Assembly: GCF_009497155.1 (NCBI RefSeq)
Contig: NZ_WINI01000004.1
Coordinates: forward strand, 186,001 to 250,000
Direction: 5' to 3'
DNA length: 64,000 nucleotides
Origin: Glaciimonas soli
GTDB lineage: Bacteria > Pseudomonadota > Gammaproteobacteria > Burkholderiales > Burkholderiaceae_D
In this document: piece after piece, positions 37,554-47,367 of the stretch
How the letters are laid out: every line of letters starts with the position of its first letter
Position numbering within the stretch: position 1 is the first letter of the stretch
Translations under genes and position numbers: made by a program
The notes under the pieces: generated by a model
What the model saw: the letters and a program-made list of their open reading frames with translations, nothing else
The model's database searches: none
What the model was told of the DNA's origin: nothing

Positions 37554-38837
37554 TCATAGACCAAACTTACGTACTGCATCCAACGCCAGCCCCGCGCCAA
37601 TACTACCGAACAAATCACCCTCAACTGCTTTTGCCGTTGGTACTACCTTGGCGATCTGTTGGCGCAGCAAACCAACGCCACTGGAGCCACCTGTGAAAAA
37701 TACGGTATCAACTGCATCAGCCTTGACGCCAGCATCACGTAATAATTTGACGACCGTTTCCTCTACCGACGAAACCAAATGTGTGATGCTGGTATTAAAT
37801 TCGCCACGTGTCAGTTGCAGCGTATGACTTGGCGATAAGCGGTCTAATTCCAGAGCAACTTGCTCCGCATCCGACAGTGCAATCTTCCCCTCCTCGACTT
37901 TCAACGCCAGCCAATGACCGGCGCGTTGCTCCACCAGATCTAGCAAACGATTAAATTTATCCCGCTCGCGCACATCACGGGCAACATCTTGCAATTGCAA
38001 GCCCATCTTGCGCGTGTAGATCAAGTTGATGGTGTGCCAGGTTGCGAGATTGAAATAATAACTGGAGGGAACCTCGCTGTTATTGTTCAATTGGCTGCCA
38101 TATCCCAACATGGGCATCACACTCGCCAGACTCAGATATTTATCAAAGTCCGTACCACCAATATGGATACCGCCGGTGGCGAGAATATCGTCACGGCGAT
38201 CGGCATTTTTTGCCCGCTCCGGCGATAAACGTACCAGCGAAAAGTCCGACGTTCCGCCGCCGATATCGGCGATCAACACTAATTCCTCGCCACTGATGGT
38301 GGATTCATAATCAAACGCCGCAGCTATCGGCTCATACTGAAACGCGATATGCTTGAAACCGACTGAGCGCGCAATTTCTTCCAGTGTATTTTGCGCGCGC
38401 TGATCGGCGTTGGGATTATCATCCACAAAAAACACCGGACGACCTAATACGACGCAATCAAATCGCTTTTCTGTTGCACGTTCTGCACGGTTTTTCAGTT
38501 CGGCGATGAAATGCGCCAGCAAAGCTTTAAAAGGCAAAGCGCGGCCACCCACTTCGGTTTGCCCATCAATCAAGCTGGAACCCAGCAGACTTTTTAAAGA
38601 ACGCATCAGGCGCCCTTCATGTCCAGCCAGATAACCAGTTAACGCAGCCCGACCATAACTGAATGCGTCATCTTCTGCATTAAAAAAGACCACCGATGGC
38701 AATGTAACCTTGCCATCTTCCAACGGTAACAAAGCAGATTGTGCTGATTGCAGCGTCAGAGTTTGTTGCGTTTGCCGTTGCCAGCCTACCGTCGAATTAG
38801 ATGTGCCGAAATCGACACCGCAAGCAGCATGAGACAT
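37554..38837 (-). CDS. yegD: Hsp70-family protein, YegD type
   Basis: Single-domain Hsp70 relative, 427 aa, ATPase domain only. Actin-fold motifs are CGVDFGTSNSTVGW (phosphate 1), LVLIADIGGGTSDFSLVRL (phosphate 2) and FFTGGSSGVGLLRQQIAK (adenosine). It lacks the substrate-binding domain of DnaK. The ATG at 38837 is chosen because AGGA precedes it; the frame extends upstream to 38867. YegD's cellular role is not settled. Convergent with the CLC-F gene. Confidence 0.9.
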   Translation of the reverse strand: MSHAACGVDFGTSNSTVGWQRQTQQTLTLQSAQSALLPLEDGKVTLPSVVFFNAEDDAFSYGRAALTGYLAGHEGRLMRSLKSLLGSSLIDGQTEVGGRALPFKALLAHFIAELKNRAERATEKRFDCVVLGRPVFFVDDNPNADQRAQNTLEEIARSVGFKHIAFQYEPIAAAFDYESTISGEELVLIADIGGGTSDFSLVRLSPERAKNADRRDDILATGGIHIGGTDFDKYLSLASVMPMLGYGSQLNNNSEVPSSYYFNLATWHTINLIYTRKMGLQLQDVARDVRERDKFNRLLDLVEQRAGHWLALKVEEGKIALSDAEQVALELDRLSPSHTLQLTRGEFNTSITHLVSSVEETVVKLLRDAGVKADAVDTVFFTGGSSGVGLLRQQIAKVVPTAKAVEGDLFGSIGAGLALDAVRKFGL

Positions 38838-39008
38838 GTCACATCCTAAAAATAAAATCGGGCGCAATCATAACGCGAATCAAGTAAAGTAAACAATGGC
38901 GTAAAAAACCACGCTTGCAGACCATTTCAAATTATTGCATCATGGCATTGCTTTATACAATATGTTACATAGTGATTTTCTAACCGATTCAAACCTAAAA
39001 GTAATCTT

Positions 39009-39227
39009 ATGAAAATATTATTAATTTCTATTCTTGCTCTACCATTTTTGGCTGGTTGCGCTGCACCTGCGACCGATAGCGCAACAGCGTCGAAACGTCA
39101 CGAAGATGCTGACTATCAGATTGGTAGTAATTTACCTAAGCACAATGGATCGTCAGTGCAAACAGTTTCGCCAGAAGATGCTGAAAACATGGCGGGATTT
39201 GCTCAAACCCGCGCGAAAAGTAATTAA
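39009..39227 (+). CDS. Small lipoprotein
   Basis: 72 aa. Signal peptide MKILLISILALPFLAGC with a textbook lipobox (LAGC). The mature part is hydrophilic (APATDSATASKRHEDADYQIGSNLPKHNGSSVQTVSPEDAENMAGFAQTRAKSN) and resembles no recognised domain. Probable outer-membrane-anchored protein. The signal peptide and the strong terminator just after the stop support it as a real gene. Confidence 0.75.
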   Translation: MKILLISILALPFLAGCAAPATDSATASKRHEDADYQIGSNLPKHNGSSVQTVSPEDAENMAGFAQTRAKSN

Positions 39228-39247
39228 TCGCAACAGCAAGTTTACGT

Positions 39248-39284
39248 AAAACGGGGCAGCGTAAAACGCTGCCCCGTTTGTTTT
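39248..39284. terminator. Bidirectional terminator
   Basis: Perfect 13-bp stem AAACGGGGCAGCG/CGCTGCCCCGTTT (39249-39261 with 39267-39279), loop TAAAA, followed by GTTTT on the plus strand and TTTTACG on the minus. It serves both the small lipoprotein and the porin gene. Confidence 0.93.
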
Positions 39285-39317
39285 CTGGTACTAAGAATTA
39301 ATCTTAGAAATTAAGTC

Positions 39318-40493
39318 TTAGAACTTATGACGCAAAGCAATGCGCAACAATGATTGTTGTTGGCTATCAGATACGCCACCAGAACCAGGGATGTAAGCAT
39401 CGCCTAAGTACGAACCAACTGAACCAGTGTCGCCGCTAACTTTTTGGAATAACAATTGGCTATAAATGTCAGTGCGTTTAGACAAGTTGTAATCTGCCAT
39501 CAAACCGAATGAATTCCATTTCAGTTTGCTTTGGCCAACTGAAGTGTCATAGTTAGCATGTGTATATACATACATTGCGCCAACAAAGAACATTGGAGTA
39601 ATTTGCTGTTTCAGGTTCAACTCATAGTTTGTGAACTTGAGTGTAGACAAAGTAGCACCGCCACCTGGCAACAGATTTGTATTCGTACCGTCAAAATACG
39701 AAGTAGCTGTTGGGTTGTCCAGATTTGTACCGGTGTACACGAAGCCCAATGTAGTTGCTGTTGGGAATGTGTAGTTAATACCAATACCAGCTGTCTTTTG
39801 TTTCGAAGCTACGAAGTTATAGTCATTTCCAACTGAGCCACTTGCTTGATTGGAAGGCGCGCCTGGATTATTCAATTGCATGAAACCGGCAGCTACTGCC
39901 AATGGGCCGTTCACATAACTTGCGCCAAGACTGTATGTGTTGTTTGTATTAGCGCTACCTGCAACACCACCAAAACCATACAAACCGCCGAATGTGAAGC
40001 CGCTGTAATTTGCGCTGGTGTATTTCAGTGAGCTATTGATACGGAATGAGTTATCAGTGTTGTCGTTATCCAGTGGATGCGAGAACAAATAACCAGACCA
40101 GTTACCATTTGATGTCAATGGGCCGATGTAGTCAACGATAGAGTCATATTGACGACCCAATGTGATAGTACCCGCTGTCGTGCTAGACAAACCTACAAAT
40201 GCCTGACGACCAAACAAACGACCGCCTTGACCTAATGTACCTGTATTCGCGGAAAAACCGTTTTCCAATTGGAATACTGCGCTCAAGCCGTTACCCAGAT
40301 CTTCTGTGCCTTTAAAACCAAGACGGCTACCTTGTACATCGCCGCTGGCCATTTGTACACGAGTTAGACCATCAACGTTGCTGGTGTAATTCAGGCCCAG
40401 ATCGATGATACCGTAGATAGTAACGCTGGTTTGCGCTTGTGCTACACCGGCAAAACCGGCCAATATACTTGCTGCCAAGATTAGTTTTTTCAT
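39318..40493 (-). CDS. Gram-negative trimeric porin
   Basis: 391-aa outer-membrane porin: signal peptide MKKLILAASILAGFAGVAQA, first strand QTSVTIYGIIDLGLNYTSNV, LGFKGTEDLGNGLSAVFQLENGFSANTG, LFGRQAFVGLSSTTAGTITLGRQYD, and C-terminal strand RIALRHKF ending in Phe. GGGAG lies 8 nt before the ATG at 40493; the frame extends five codons further without a site. General diffusion porin typical of Burkholderiales; about one third identical in look to the porin at 13503 but distinct. Confidence 0.93.
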   Translation of the reverse strand: MKKLILAASILAGFAGVAQAQTSVTIYGIIDLGLNYTSNVDGLTRVQMASGDVQGSRLGFKGTEDLGNGLSAVFQLENGFSANTGTLGQGGRLFGRQAFVGLSSTTAGTITLGRQYDSIVDYIGPLTSNGNWSGYLFSHPLDNDNTDNSFRINSSLKYTSANYSGFTFGGLYGFGGVAGSANTNNTYSLGASYVNGPLAVAAGFMQLNNPGAPSNQASGSVGNDYNFVASKQKTAGIGINYTFPTATTLGFVYTGTNLDNPTATSYFDGTNTNLLPGGGATLSTLKFTNYELNLKQQITPMFFVGAMYVYTHANYDTSVGQSKLKWNSFGLMADYNLSKRTDIYSQLLFQKVSGDTGSVGSYLGDAYIPGSGGVSDSQQQSLLRIALRHKF

Positions 40494-40769
40494 GCAGTTT
40501 GCTCCCAAGATGTTTAAATAATTATTTATACAATTAATACCGCTATTGCTTTATTTTTTTAGTATTTAGTCCCAGCCTCCCCCTAGAAATACCGCCTGAA
40601 ACACGAGGCAGATATTCGTAGAAGCAGTTAGGATGCCACAAGCTATCAGCGATGAACAGAAACAACATAGGAGGTGTTGCATTCTGGCGGCATGGCTTGC
40701 AATCTATTGCAAAAACGCATATAACCATGTTACAAGTACGGGTTCGGAATAAATTTCTTTCTTTTTGCC

Positions 40770-41258
40770 TTAGCTCTGTAAAGACAAAGCCAGGGTTTCT
40801 TTAATTTCCTCCATCACTACATAGCTTTTCGACTGCGCCGCCCCAGGCAGCTGTAGCAGCATGTCTCCCAGCAAAGTGCGGTATTGCGCCATTTCTCGAA
40901 TCCTGGCTTTGATCAGATAATCAAAATCACCTGATACCAGATGACACTCCAGCACTTCAGGGATACGTAACACCTCGCGCCGAAACTGCTCAAACGCGGT
41001 TGCCGATTTGTGATTCAGCGTAATTTCCACAAAAACCAACAATTGAGCACCTACCGCCGCCGGATTGACGCGCGCATAATAACCAGCAATCACACCATCA
41101 CGTTCCATACGTTTGACGCGCTCTATACATGGCGTGATCGACAAACCGACTTGTTCGCCGAGTTCTTTCATCGACATTCGGCCATCTTGTTGCAATAAAT
41201 GCAAAATATGGCGATCAAGTTTATCCAAAGTGCGAATAGATGCCTTTTCAGTTCTCAT
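40770..41258 (-). CDS. Lrp/AsnC regulator next to dadA
   Basis: 162-aa Lrp-family protein. Helix-turn-helix: DRHILHLLQQDGRMSMKELGEQVGLSITPCIERVKRMERDGVIAGYYARV; the RAM domain has LECHLVSGDFDYLIKARI. It resembles BkdR/DadR-type Lrp proteins (E. coli Lrp begins similarly). Divergent from dadA across 132 bp, so alanine-responsive control of D-amino-acid catabolism is the likely role. Confidence 0.93.
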   Translation of the reverse strand: MRTEKASIRTLDKLDRHILHLLQQDGRMSMKELGEQVGLSITPCIERVKRMERDGVIAGYYARVNPAAVGAQLLVFVEITLNHKSATAFEQFRREVLRIPEVLECHLVSGDFDYLIKARIREMAQYRTLLGDMLLQLPGAAQSKSYVVMEEIKETLALSLQS

Positions 41259-41292
41259 GATGGTCTCAGATAGAAATTTATTTTCAGAATTA

Positions 41293-41379
41293 TTTGCTAA
41301 ATTTTACTATTTATACAGTAACAAAAACTGCCTTACTTTACTTAGCATAGCGTTAATAACTAAAGATGTTTGCTAAATT
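41293..41379. promoter_or_regulatory. Direct repeats in the lrp/dadA intergenic region
   Basis: TTTGCTAAATT occurs twice in the same orientation (41293-41303 and 41369-41379), about seven helical turns apart, the second just before the dadA ribosome site AAGGAG. Candidate Lrp sites; AT-rich and spaced as Lrp wrapping would need. Confidence 0.4.
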
Positions 41380-41390
41380 AAGGAGATGCA

Positions 41391-42677
41391 ATGCGAGTGT
41401 TAATTCTGGGTAGCGGCGTGGTCGGTGTGACCAGCGCTTATTATTTGGCGCGAGCGGGCCATGACGTCACCGTGATTGATCGTTTACCGGGGCCAGCGCA
41501 AGAAACCAGCTTTGCCAACGCTGGTCAGATCTCGCCCGGTTATGCCTCGCCCTGGGCCGCGCCTGGCATTCCGTTAAAAGCATTGAAGTGGATGTTGCAA
41601 AAGCATGCGCCGTTGTCGATTACGCCTGACGGCAGCTTGTTTCAATTGCAGTGGATGTGGCAAATGCTGCGCAACTGCAACGCCACCAGCTACGCCATCA
41701 ACAAAGAGCGCATGGTGCGTTTGGCAGAATACAGTCGCGACTGCTTCAAAGCATTACGCGCTGACACTGGCATCGCTTATGAAGGCCGGCAACAGGGCAC
41801 TTTGCAAGTTTTTCGCACTCAGCAACAAATGGACGAAGCTGCCAAAGATATTCAGGTACTCAAGGAAACTGGCGTACCGTTTGAAATATTGACGGCTGAC
41901 CAGCTAGGCAATGCGGAACCGGCACTGGCTGCGGTGAAGCACAAATTGCAAGGCGGCTTGCGTTTACCGAATGACGAAACCGGCGATTGCCAGCTATTCA
42001 CCACCCGATTGGCGCAAATGGCGGAACAACTCGGGGTGAAATTTCGCTACGGAATACAAATCAATGCGCTGACTTTTGCCAATGGCCAGATCGCTGGCGT
42101 GCAATGCGAATACGATTATCTGCAAGCTGATAGCTATGTCGTAGCGTTGGGTGCTTTCTCGACCAATTTCCTGAAAAATATCGTCGACATTCCGGTGTAT
42201 CCGCTTAAAGGCTATTCGATCACTGTTCCCATCACCAATGCAGATGCGGCACCGGAATCGACCATCCTTGATGAAACCTACAAAATCGCGATTACGCGTT
42301 TTGATAACCGGATTCGGGTTGGCGGTATGGCGGAGATCGTCGGCTTCAACAAAGCGCTCAATCCCAAACGTCGTGCGACGTTGGAAATGGTGGTCAACGA
42401 TCTGTTCCCCAATGCCGGCGATACCAGTGTTGCCAGTTTCTGGACAGGCTTGCGGCCTATGACGCCGGACGGCACGCCGATCGTGGGCGCAACGCCTATC
42501 CGCAATTTATTTCTCAACACTGGCCACGGTACGCTAGGCTGGACCATGTCTTGTGGCTCTGCGGCGTTATTGTCGGACCTGATTTCTGGTAAGCGTCCGG
42601 CGATTGCGGCTGATGATTTGACTGTAGCTCGTTATACAAAGCAAGGGGTGCAAAGTGCTGGGCATTCTTATGCGTGA
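41391..42677 (+). CDS. dadA: D-amino-acid dehydrogenase small subunit
   Basis: FAD-dependent DadA, 428 aa. The N-terminal FAD loop [30 protein letters not shown] and the typical [26 protein letters not shown] identify it; the closing motif is [28 protein letters not shown]. It oxidises D-alanine and other D-amino acids to 2-oxo acids, passing electrons to the respiratory chain. AAGGAG lies before the ATG. The usual partner, alanine racemase dadX, is not adjacent. Alanine released by kynureninase could enter by this route. Confidence 0.95.
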   Translation: MRVLILGSGVVGVTSAYYLARAGHDVTVIDRLPGPAQETSFANAGQISPGYASPWAAPGIPLKALKWMLQKHAPLSITPDGSLFQLQWMWQMLRNCNATSYAINKERMVRLAEYSRDCFKALRADTGIAYEGRQQGTLQVFRTQQQMDEAAKDIQVLKETGVPFEILTADQLGNAEPALAAVKHKLQGGLRLPNDETGDCQLFTTRLAQMAEQLGVKFRYGIQINALTFANGQIAGVQCEYDYLQADSYVVALGAFSTNFLKNIVDIPVYPLKGYSITVPITNADAAPESTILDETYKIAITRFDNRIRVGGMAEIVGFNKALNPKRRATLEMVVNDLFPNAGDTSVASFWTGLRPMTPDGTPIVGATPIRNLFLNTGHGTLGWTMSCGSAALLSDLISGKRPAIAADDLTVARYTKQGVQSAGHSYA

Positions 42678-42750
42678 TGGTATGTAAACTTGCCGCGAAA
42701 CTTATCTGATAAGTTATCTTGATGGGGGAGTCACTTCGTAGTACGGGCAA

Positions 42751-42958
42751 TGTCGGGGGTAGCCCGACAGCTACTCACTTTCTTTGCTTCGCCAAAGAAA
42801 GTAAGCAAAGAAAGGGCGGGAGCACTGCTCCTGCCAGAGTCGTCACTCGTCTTTGACGAGTGCTCCCCAAAATTACGGGCTGCATTCGGGAGAAAAGACC
42901 AACTCGCTGCGCTCAAACATGTCTTCCCTCTTTTCCCGAATGCAGCCCGTAATTTTGG
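42751..42958. repeat. Composite hairpin element
   Basis: A chain of hairpins: TGTCGGG/CCCGACA (42751-42769), ACTTTCTTTG/CAAAGAAAGT (42777-42802), CACTCGTC/GACGAGTG (42844-42862) and a perfect 25-bp stem (42867-42891 with 42934-42958). It fills most of the 522-bp gap between dadA and the bcr-like gene; the remainder (42960-43199) shows nothing clear. Open frames through it are artefacts of the repeat. Confidence 0.85.
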
Positions 42959-43199
42959 CAACGTCCGATGCGAAATTCAAAGTCAAAAACAACAACATCG
43001 GCGGCGCTAAAATAATTTACGACACAGATCTGGGGAAACGACTTCCCTCCTAACCGAAAGACGTTTCCTCATTCCACCCAATTAATGCCCATCGGCATCC
43101 TCATTTGCGAAGATTTGTTAAACTGACATTCTTTGCCTCTCTTTACTTGGGCGTATTATCCGCAGCCTTAGCACGCCGCATCAACTTCACAAGTTATCA

Positions 43200-44438
43200 A
43201 TGAAAAATCTTCCCTCTACGTCCTCGGAGAAAATGCTTCCGGGTTGGTTGCTTTTATTAGGCGCGTTAACTGCGATCGGCTCGCTGTCGATTGATATGTA
43301 CTTGCCCAGCTTTCCCACCATCGCCAATGAGTTAAACGTTGGTAGCAATCTGGTGCAACTGACACTGGCTAGTTTCTTGATTGGGCTGGCGGTTGGGCAG
43401 ATGTTCTATGGTCCGCTCAGCGATCGCTTCGGTCGCAAACCACCGCTGTACTTTGGCTTGGCGCTGTATACCATCGCCTCCGTCATCTGTTTTTTTGCAC
43501 CGGATGTCACTGTATTAATTTTTGCGCGTTTGTTGCAAGGTTTAGGCGGCTGTGCTGGCATGGTCATCGGCCGCGCGGTGATTCGCGATCGCATGGGTGC
43601 TGCCGGTTCAGCCAAGGCATTCTCGCTGTTAATGCTGGTGATGGGTCTGGCACCGATACTGGCGCCTTTGATTGGCGGTGAAGTACTCAAATTGTGGGGA
43701 TGGCGCGTTATTTTTGGCGGGCTGACAGCATTCGGCATGTTTTGCTTGTTCGCTATTCATTACACGATGGAAGAAACATTAGACCGACATCAAGCTGCGC
43801 CGCTGCATTTAGGACGCACGCTGAAACAGTACGGCAAATTACTATGCGATCGGCAATTCCTCAGTTATTCGCTATGCGGCGGATTGATGCAAGCCGGGAT
43901 GTTTGCCTACATTACCGGCTCACCATTTGTCCTGATTGAACTGCATGGCATCAAACCCGAAAATTTCGGCTGGGTTTTTGGCAGCAATGCCGCAGGCCTG
44001 ATTGCAGCATCACAAGTTAATGCCAGACTGGTTGGCAAAATGACTTCAGATACCCTATTAGGCCGTGCGTTGTGGCTCCCTGCTGCGGCATGTTTGCTGA
44101 TCACGCTGTTGGTGGCGTTTGGTTTCGATCATTTATGGTTGCTGTTATCAGGATTTTTTGTTTATCTCGCTAGTTATGGCTTCATCAGCCCGAATGCATC
44201 GGCAATTGCATTGTCTCAGCAAGGAAAACAAGCCGGCGTTGCCTCGGCCTTAATGGGAACAGTGCAATTTGGTCTGGGCATTATTGCTGGTACTAGCATG
44301 AGCTTGTGGCACGATGGCACAGCACTGCCATTAATGGTGGTGATGAGCATCTGTGGCGTGGGCGCGTTGTTATTGCATCGCTATATCGCACGCCCTGAAC
44401 ATGAACGCATATTGGCGCAGGCGGCACAATCATCATAA
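43200..44438 (+). CDS. Bcr/CflA-family MFS drug-resistance transporter
   Basis: 412-aa DHA1 transporter with 12 helices. LGALTAIGSLSIDMYLPSFPTIANELN and QMFYGPLSDRFGRKPPLYFGL (motif A) are diagnostic of the Bcr/CflA group (bicyclomycin, chloramphenicol, sulfonamide export). GGCAGMVIGRAVIRDRMG is the motif in helix 4. No ribosome site is visible before the ATG. The C-terminus EHERILAQAAQSS is cytoplasmic. Followed by rarD. Confidence 0.92.
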   Translation: MKNLPSTSSEKMLPGWLLLLGALTAIGSLSIDMYLPSFPTIANELNVGSNLVQLTLASFLIGLAVGQMFYGPLSDRFGRKPPLYFGLALYTIASVICFFAPDVTVLIFARLLQGLGGCAGMVIGRAVIRDRMGAAGSAKAFSLLMLVMGLAPILAPLIGGEVLKLWGWRVIFGGLTAFGMFCLFAIHYTMEETLDRHQAAPLHLGRTLKQYGKLLCDRQFLSYSLCGGLMQAGMFAYITGSPFVLIELHGIKPENFGWVFGSNAAGLIAASQVNARLVGKMTSDTLLGRALWLPAAACLLITLLVAFGFDHLWLLLSGFFVYLASYGFISPNASAIALSQQGKQAGVASALMGTVQFGLGIIAGTSMSLWHDGTALPLMVVMSICGVGALLLHRYIARPEHERILAQAAQSS

Positions 44439-44543
44439 GGTGTTGTCTGCTTGCCTTTAATTTGTTGCGTAGAATACGATTTACTTTTCGGCAATCTCTG
44501 GTTTTCACTCAGCCGTTTCAACTTTCTTACGTTAGCTGCCATC

Positions 44544-45443
44544 ATGCAAGCAGGTATATTCCTCGCATTCGCTTCTTACACCATCTGGGGTCTGTTTCCA
44601 CTCTACTTCAAAGCGTTGCAAGACATTCCGCCGGTCGATATCGTCATGCATCGGATGCTATGGTCGTTTCTATTTTTAGTGCTGATTCTGGCTTATCGTA
44701 AACAATGGGCCTGGATAGGTCCGGTCTGTCGCCAACCACGTGTGCTGGCAGGTTTTGCCGCTAGCGCACTGCTATTGGCAATCAATTGGCTGACCTACAT
44801 CTGGGCCGTGAATAACAATCATGTAGTGGAAGCCAGTCTTGGTTATTTCATCACACCGCTGGTCAATGTCGCATTGGGATTTGTGTTTTTACGCGAACGC
44901 CCACGTCTGGTGCAGTGGATTGCGATTGCAATGGCAGCGCTTGCCGTCCTCTGGCTAACCTGGCAAGTTGGGCATCCGCCATGGATCGCATTGGCTCTGG
45001 CCTTATCGTTCGGCAGCTACGGTTTATTGCGCAAAACGGCCAGCCTCGGCGCCCTGCATGGATTAACCCTGGAAACGACGTTGGTACTGCCATTGGCATT
45101 GGCTTATCTGGCGTTCACCACGCAACAAGGGCACAATAGCTTTGTCGCCGCCTCTGGCAATACGCAATGGCTGTTAGCGGCAGCTGGTCCGATTACTTCG
45201 ATTCCGCTGATCATGTTTGCTGCCGGGGCGCGTCGCATCCCGCTTTCTACGCTCGGCCTGTTGCAATACATCTCACCATCGTTACAATTGCTGTTGGGCG
45301 TGTGGTTGTATCACGAACCATTGGATGGAAATCGCTTGATCGGTTTCATCATTATCTGGTGCGCGTTGTTACTTTATACAGCCGAAGGTTTATGGATAAC
45401 GTGGCAACGAAACAAAAACACAGAAGCGCCCACCTTGGGCTGA
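44544..45443 (+). CDS. rarD: RarD-type EamA transporter
   Basis: 299-aa drug/metabolite-superfamily protein, about 10 helices, resembling E. coli RarD throughout: FLAFASYTIWGLFPLYFKAL, NWLTYIWAVNNNHVVEASLGYFITPLVNVALGFVFLRERPR and AAGARRIPLSTLGLLQYISPSLQLLLGVWLY. The start at 44544 is where RarD homologues begin; an open frame runs back to 44451. The substrate is unsettled (originally linked to chloramphenicol resistance). Downstream of the Bcr-like gene on the same strand. Confidence 0.9.
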   Translation: MQAGIFLAFASYTIWGLFPLYFKALQDIPPVDIVMHRMLWSFLFLVLILAYRKQWAWIGPVCRQPRVLAGFAASALLLAINWLTYIWAVNNNHVVEASLGYFITPLVNVALGFVFLRERPRLVQWIAIAMAALAVLWLTWQVGHPPWIALALALSFGSYGLLRKTASLGALHGLTLETTLVLPLALAYLAFTTQQGHNSFVAASGNTQWLLAAAGPITSIPLIMFAAGARRIPLSTLGLLQYISPSLQLLLGVWLYHEPLDGNRLIGFIIIWCALLLYTAEGLWITWQRNKNTEAPTLG

Positions 45444-45511
45444 AATCCAAGATCGGTTATCCTTCGCCATCTTTATAAGTCTCTTTTTTAATTTTTTCCA
45501 AGAAAAATACC

Positions 45512-47179
45512 ATGGCGCAATACGTCTACACAATGAACAAGGTCGGCAAAATCGTGCCGCCTAAACGTCAAATCCTGAAAGATATCTCGCTCTCATTCTT
45601 TCCCGGCGCGAAAATCGGCGTACTCGGTCTCAATGGTTCGGGTAAATCGACACTGCTCAAAATCATGGCTGGTATCGATAAAGATATCCAAGGTGAAGCG
45701 ACACCAATGCCAGGTTTAAACATAGGTTATTTGCCGCAAGAGCCGCAACTCGATCCGGAACAAACCGTGCGTCAGGCGGTTGAAGGCGGTCTCGGTGAAG
45801 TGTTTGAAGCACAAGCAAAACTGGATGCTGTGTACGCCGCGTATGCGGAAGAAGACGCTGACTTCGACGCATTGGCTGCCGAACAACAACGACTGGAAAA
45901 CATCATTTCCACCGCTGGTGACGGCAATCTTGATCTGCAATTGGAAATGGCTGCTGACGCATTACGCCTGCCACCCTGGGATGCAAAAATCGGCGTTTTG
46001 TCCGGTGGTGAAAAACGCCGCGTCGCGCTGTGTCGTTTGTTGCTGTCCAAACCCGACATGTTATTGCTAGACGAACCAACCAACCATTTGGACGCTGAAT
46101 CGGTCGAATGGCTGGAACAATTCCTGTTGCGCTTCCCTGGCACTGTGGTCGGTATCACCCATGATCGCTACTTCCTGGACAACGCCGCCGAATGGATATT
46201 GGAGCTGGACCGCGGCCACGGTATTCCATGGAAAGGTAATTACAGTTCATGGTTGGAGCAAAAAGGCGATCGCTTGAAGCAGGAAGAAGCGACCGAATCT
46301 TCGCGTCAAAAAACCATCGCTAAAGAACTGGAATGGGTACGTCAAAATCCAAAAGGCCGCCAAGCGAAAAGTAAAGCGCGTCTGGCACGTTTCAATGAAT
46401 TGAGCGAACACGAATACCAAAAGCGCAATGAAACACAGGAGATATTTATTCCCGTGGCTGAACGTCTCGGTAACGAAGTAATAGCATTCACCAACGTCTC
46501 CAAATCATTCGGCGACCGCATGCTGATCGATAACCTCAGTTTCAAAATTCCTGCCGGTGCCATCGTCGGCATCATCGGCCCTAACGGCGCCGGTAAATCG
46601 ACGCTGTTCAAAATGATCACCGGCAAAGAACAACCGGACAGCGGTGAAGTCGTGATCGGTCAGACTGCACGTGTGTCGATAGTCGATCAACATCGTGATG
46701 CACTATCGGATGCGAAGACCGTGTTTGAAGATGTCTCGGGCGGTGCCGACATTCTTACCGTTGGCCGTTTTGAAATGCCGTCACGCGCCTATCTTGGCCG
46801 TTTCAACTTCAAAGGCGGCGACCAGCAAAAAATCGTCGGCAATTTATCCGGCGGTGAGCGTGGCCGTTTGCATTTGGCGAAAACCCTGCTTCAGGGCGGT
46901 AACGTTCTGCTACTCGATGAACCATCCAACGATCTCGACGTAGAAACGTTGCGCGCGCTTGAAGATGCCTTGCTTGAATTTGCCGGTAGTGTGATGGTAA
47001 TCAGCCATGATCGCTGGTTCCTTGATCGTATCGCCACACATATTCTGGCGTTTGAAGGCGACTCACAAGTGAGTTTCTTTGATGGTAATTATCAGGAATA
47101 TGAAGCAGACAAACGCAAGCGCTTGGGTGAGGAAGGCGCTAAACCTAAGCGGATTCGCTATAAGCCAGTAACACGATAA
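45512..47179 (+). CDS. ettA: Energy-dependent translational throttle protein (ABC-F)
   Basis: 555-aa EttA with two ATPase cassettes and no membrane segments. First Walker A LNGSGKSTLLK, signature LSGGEKRRVAL, Walker B MLLLDEPTNHLD; second Walker A PNGAGKSTLFK, signature LSGGERGRLHL, Walker B VLLLDEPSNDLD. The linker between them (KGRQAKSKARLARFNELSEHEYQKR) contacts the ribosome. It binds the E site and gates the first elongation steps according to ADP/ATP ratio. Nearly invariant, so the call is firm. Confidence 0.96.
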   Translation: MAQYVYTMNKVGKIVPPKRQILKDISLSFFPGAKIGVLGLNGSGKSTLLKIMAGIDKDIQGEATPMPGLNIGYLPQEPQLDPEQTVRQAVEGGLGEVFEAQAKLDAVYAAYAEEDADFDALAAEQQRLENIISTAGDGNLDLQLEMAADALRLPPWDAKIGVLSGGEKRRVALCRLLLSKPDMLLLDEPTNHLDAESVEWLEQFLLRFPGTVVGITHDRYFLDNAAEWILELDRGHGIPWKGNYSSWLEQKGDRLKQEEATESSRQKTIAKELEWVRQNPKGRQAKSKARLARFNELSEHEYQKRNETQEIFIPVAERLGNEVIAFTNVSKSFGDRMLIDNLSFKIPAGAIVGIIGPNGAGKSTLFKMITGKEQPDSGEVVIGQTARVSIVDQHRDALSDAKTVFEDVSGGADILTVGRFEMPSRAYLGRFNFKGGDQQKIVGNLSGGERGRLHLAKTLLQGGNVLLLDEPSNDLDVETLRALEDALLEFAGSVMVISHDRWFLDRIATHILAFEGDSQVSFFDGNYQEYEADKRKRLGEEGAKPKRIRYKPVTR

Positions 47180-47244
47180 GTTGGAAAATAAACGTGGGTA
47201 CAGCAATGTACCCAGAGCTGTTCAATCCTGTAACTAATGTTAAT

Positions 47245-47316
47245 TCGTCGTTCCCGCGAACGCGGGAATCCATGTTGAGATCGCAACCTGGATCCTCGCG
47301 CTCGCGAGGATGACGG
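47245..47316. repeat. dRS3-like bipartite repeat, possible terminator
   Basis: Two hairpins in inverted order: CGTTCCCGCGAACGCGGGAA (47249 onward) and CCTCGCGCTCGCGAGGATGA, then GGATTTTTT. The T-run could make it terminate ettA transcription. Confidence 0.75.
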
Positions 47317-47367
47317 ATTTTTTAATTTCAGCGTTGAATCGTCCTGGCAGCGTACCCACGTTACCGC

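Noticed and set aside
42731-43053. Several 66-86-codon frames on both strands
   Set aside because: All run through the composite hairpin element; such frames are commonly misannotated as hypothetical proteins.
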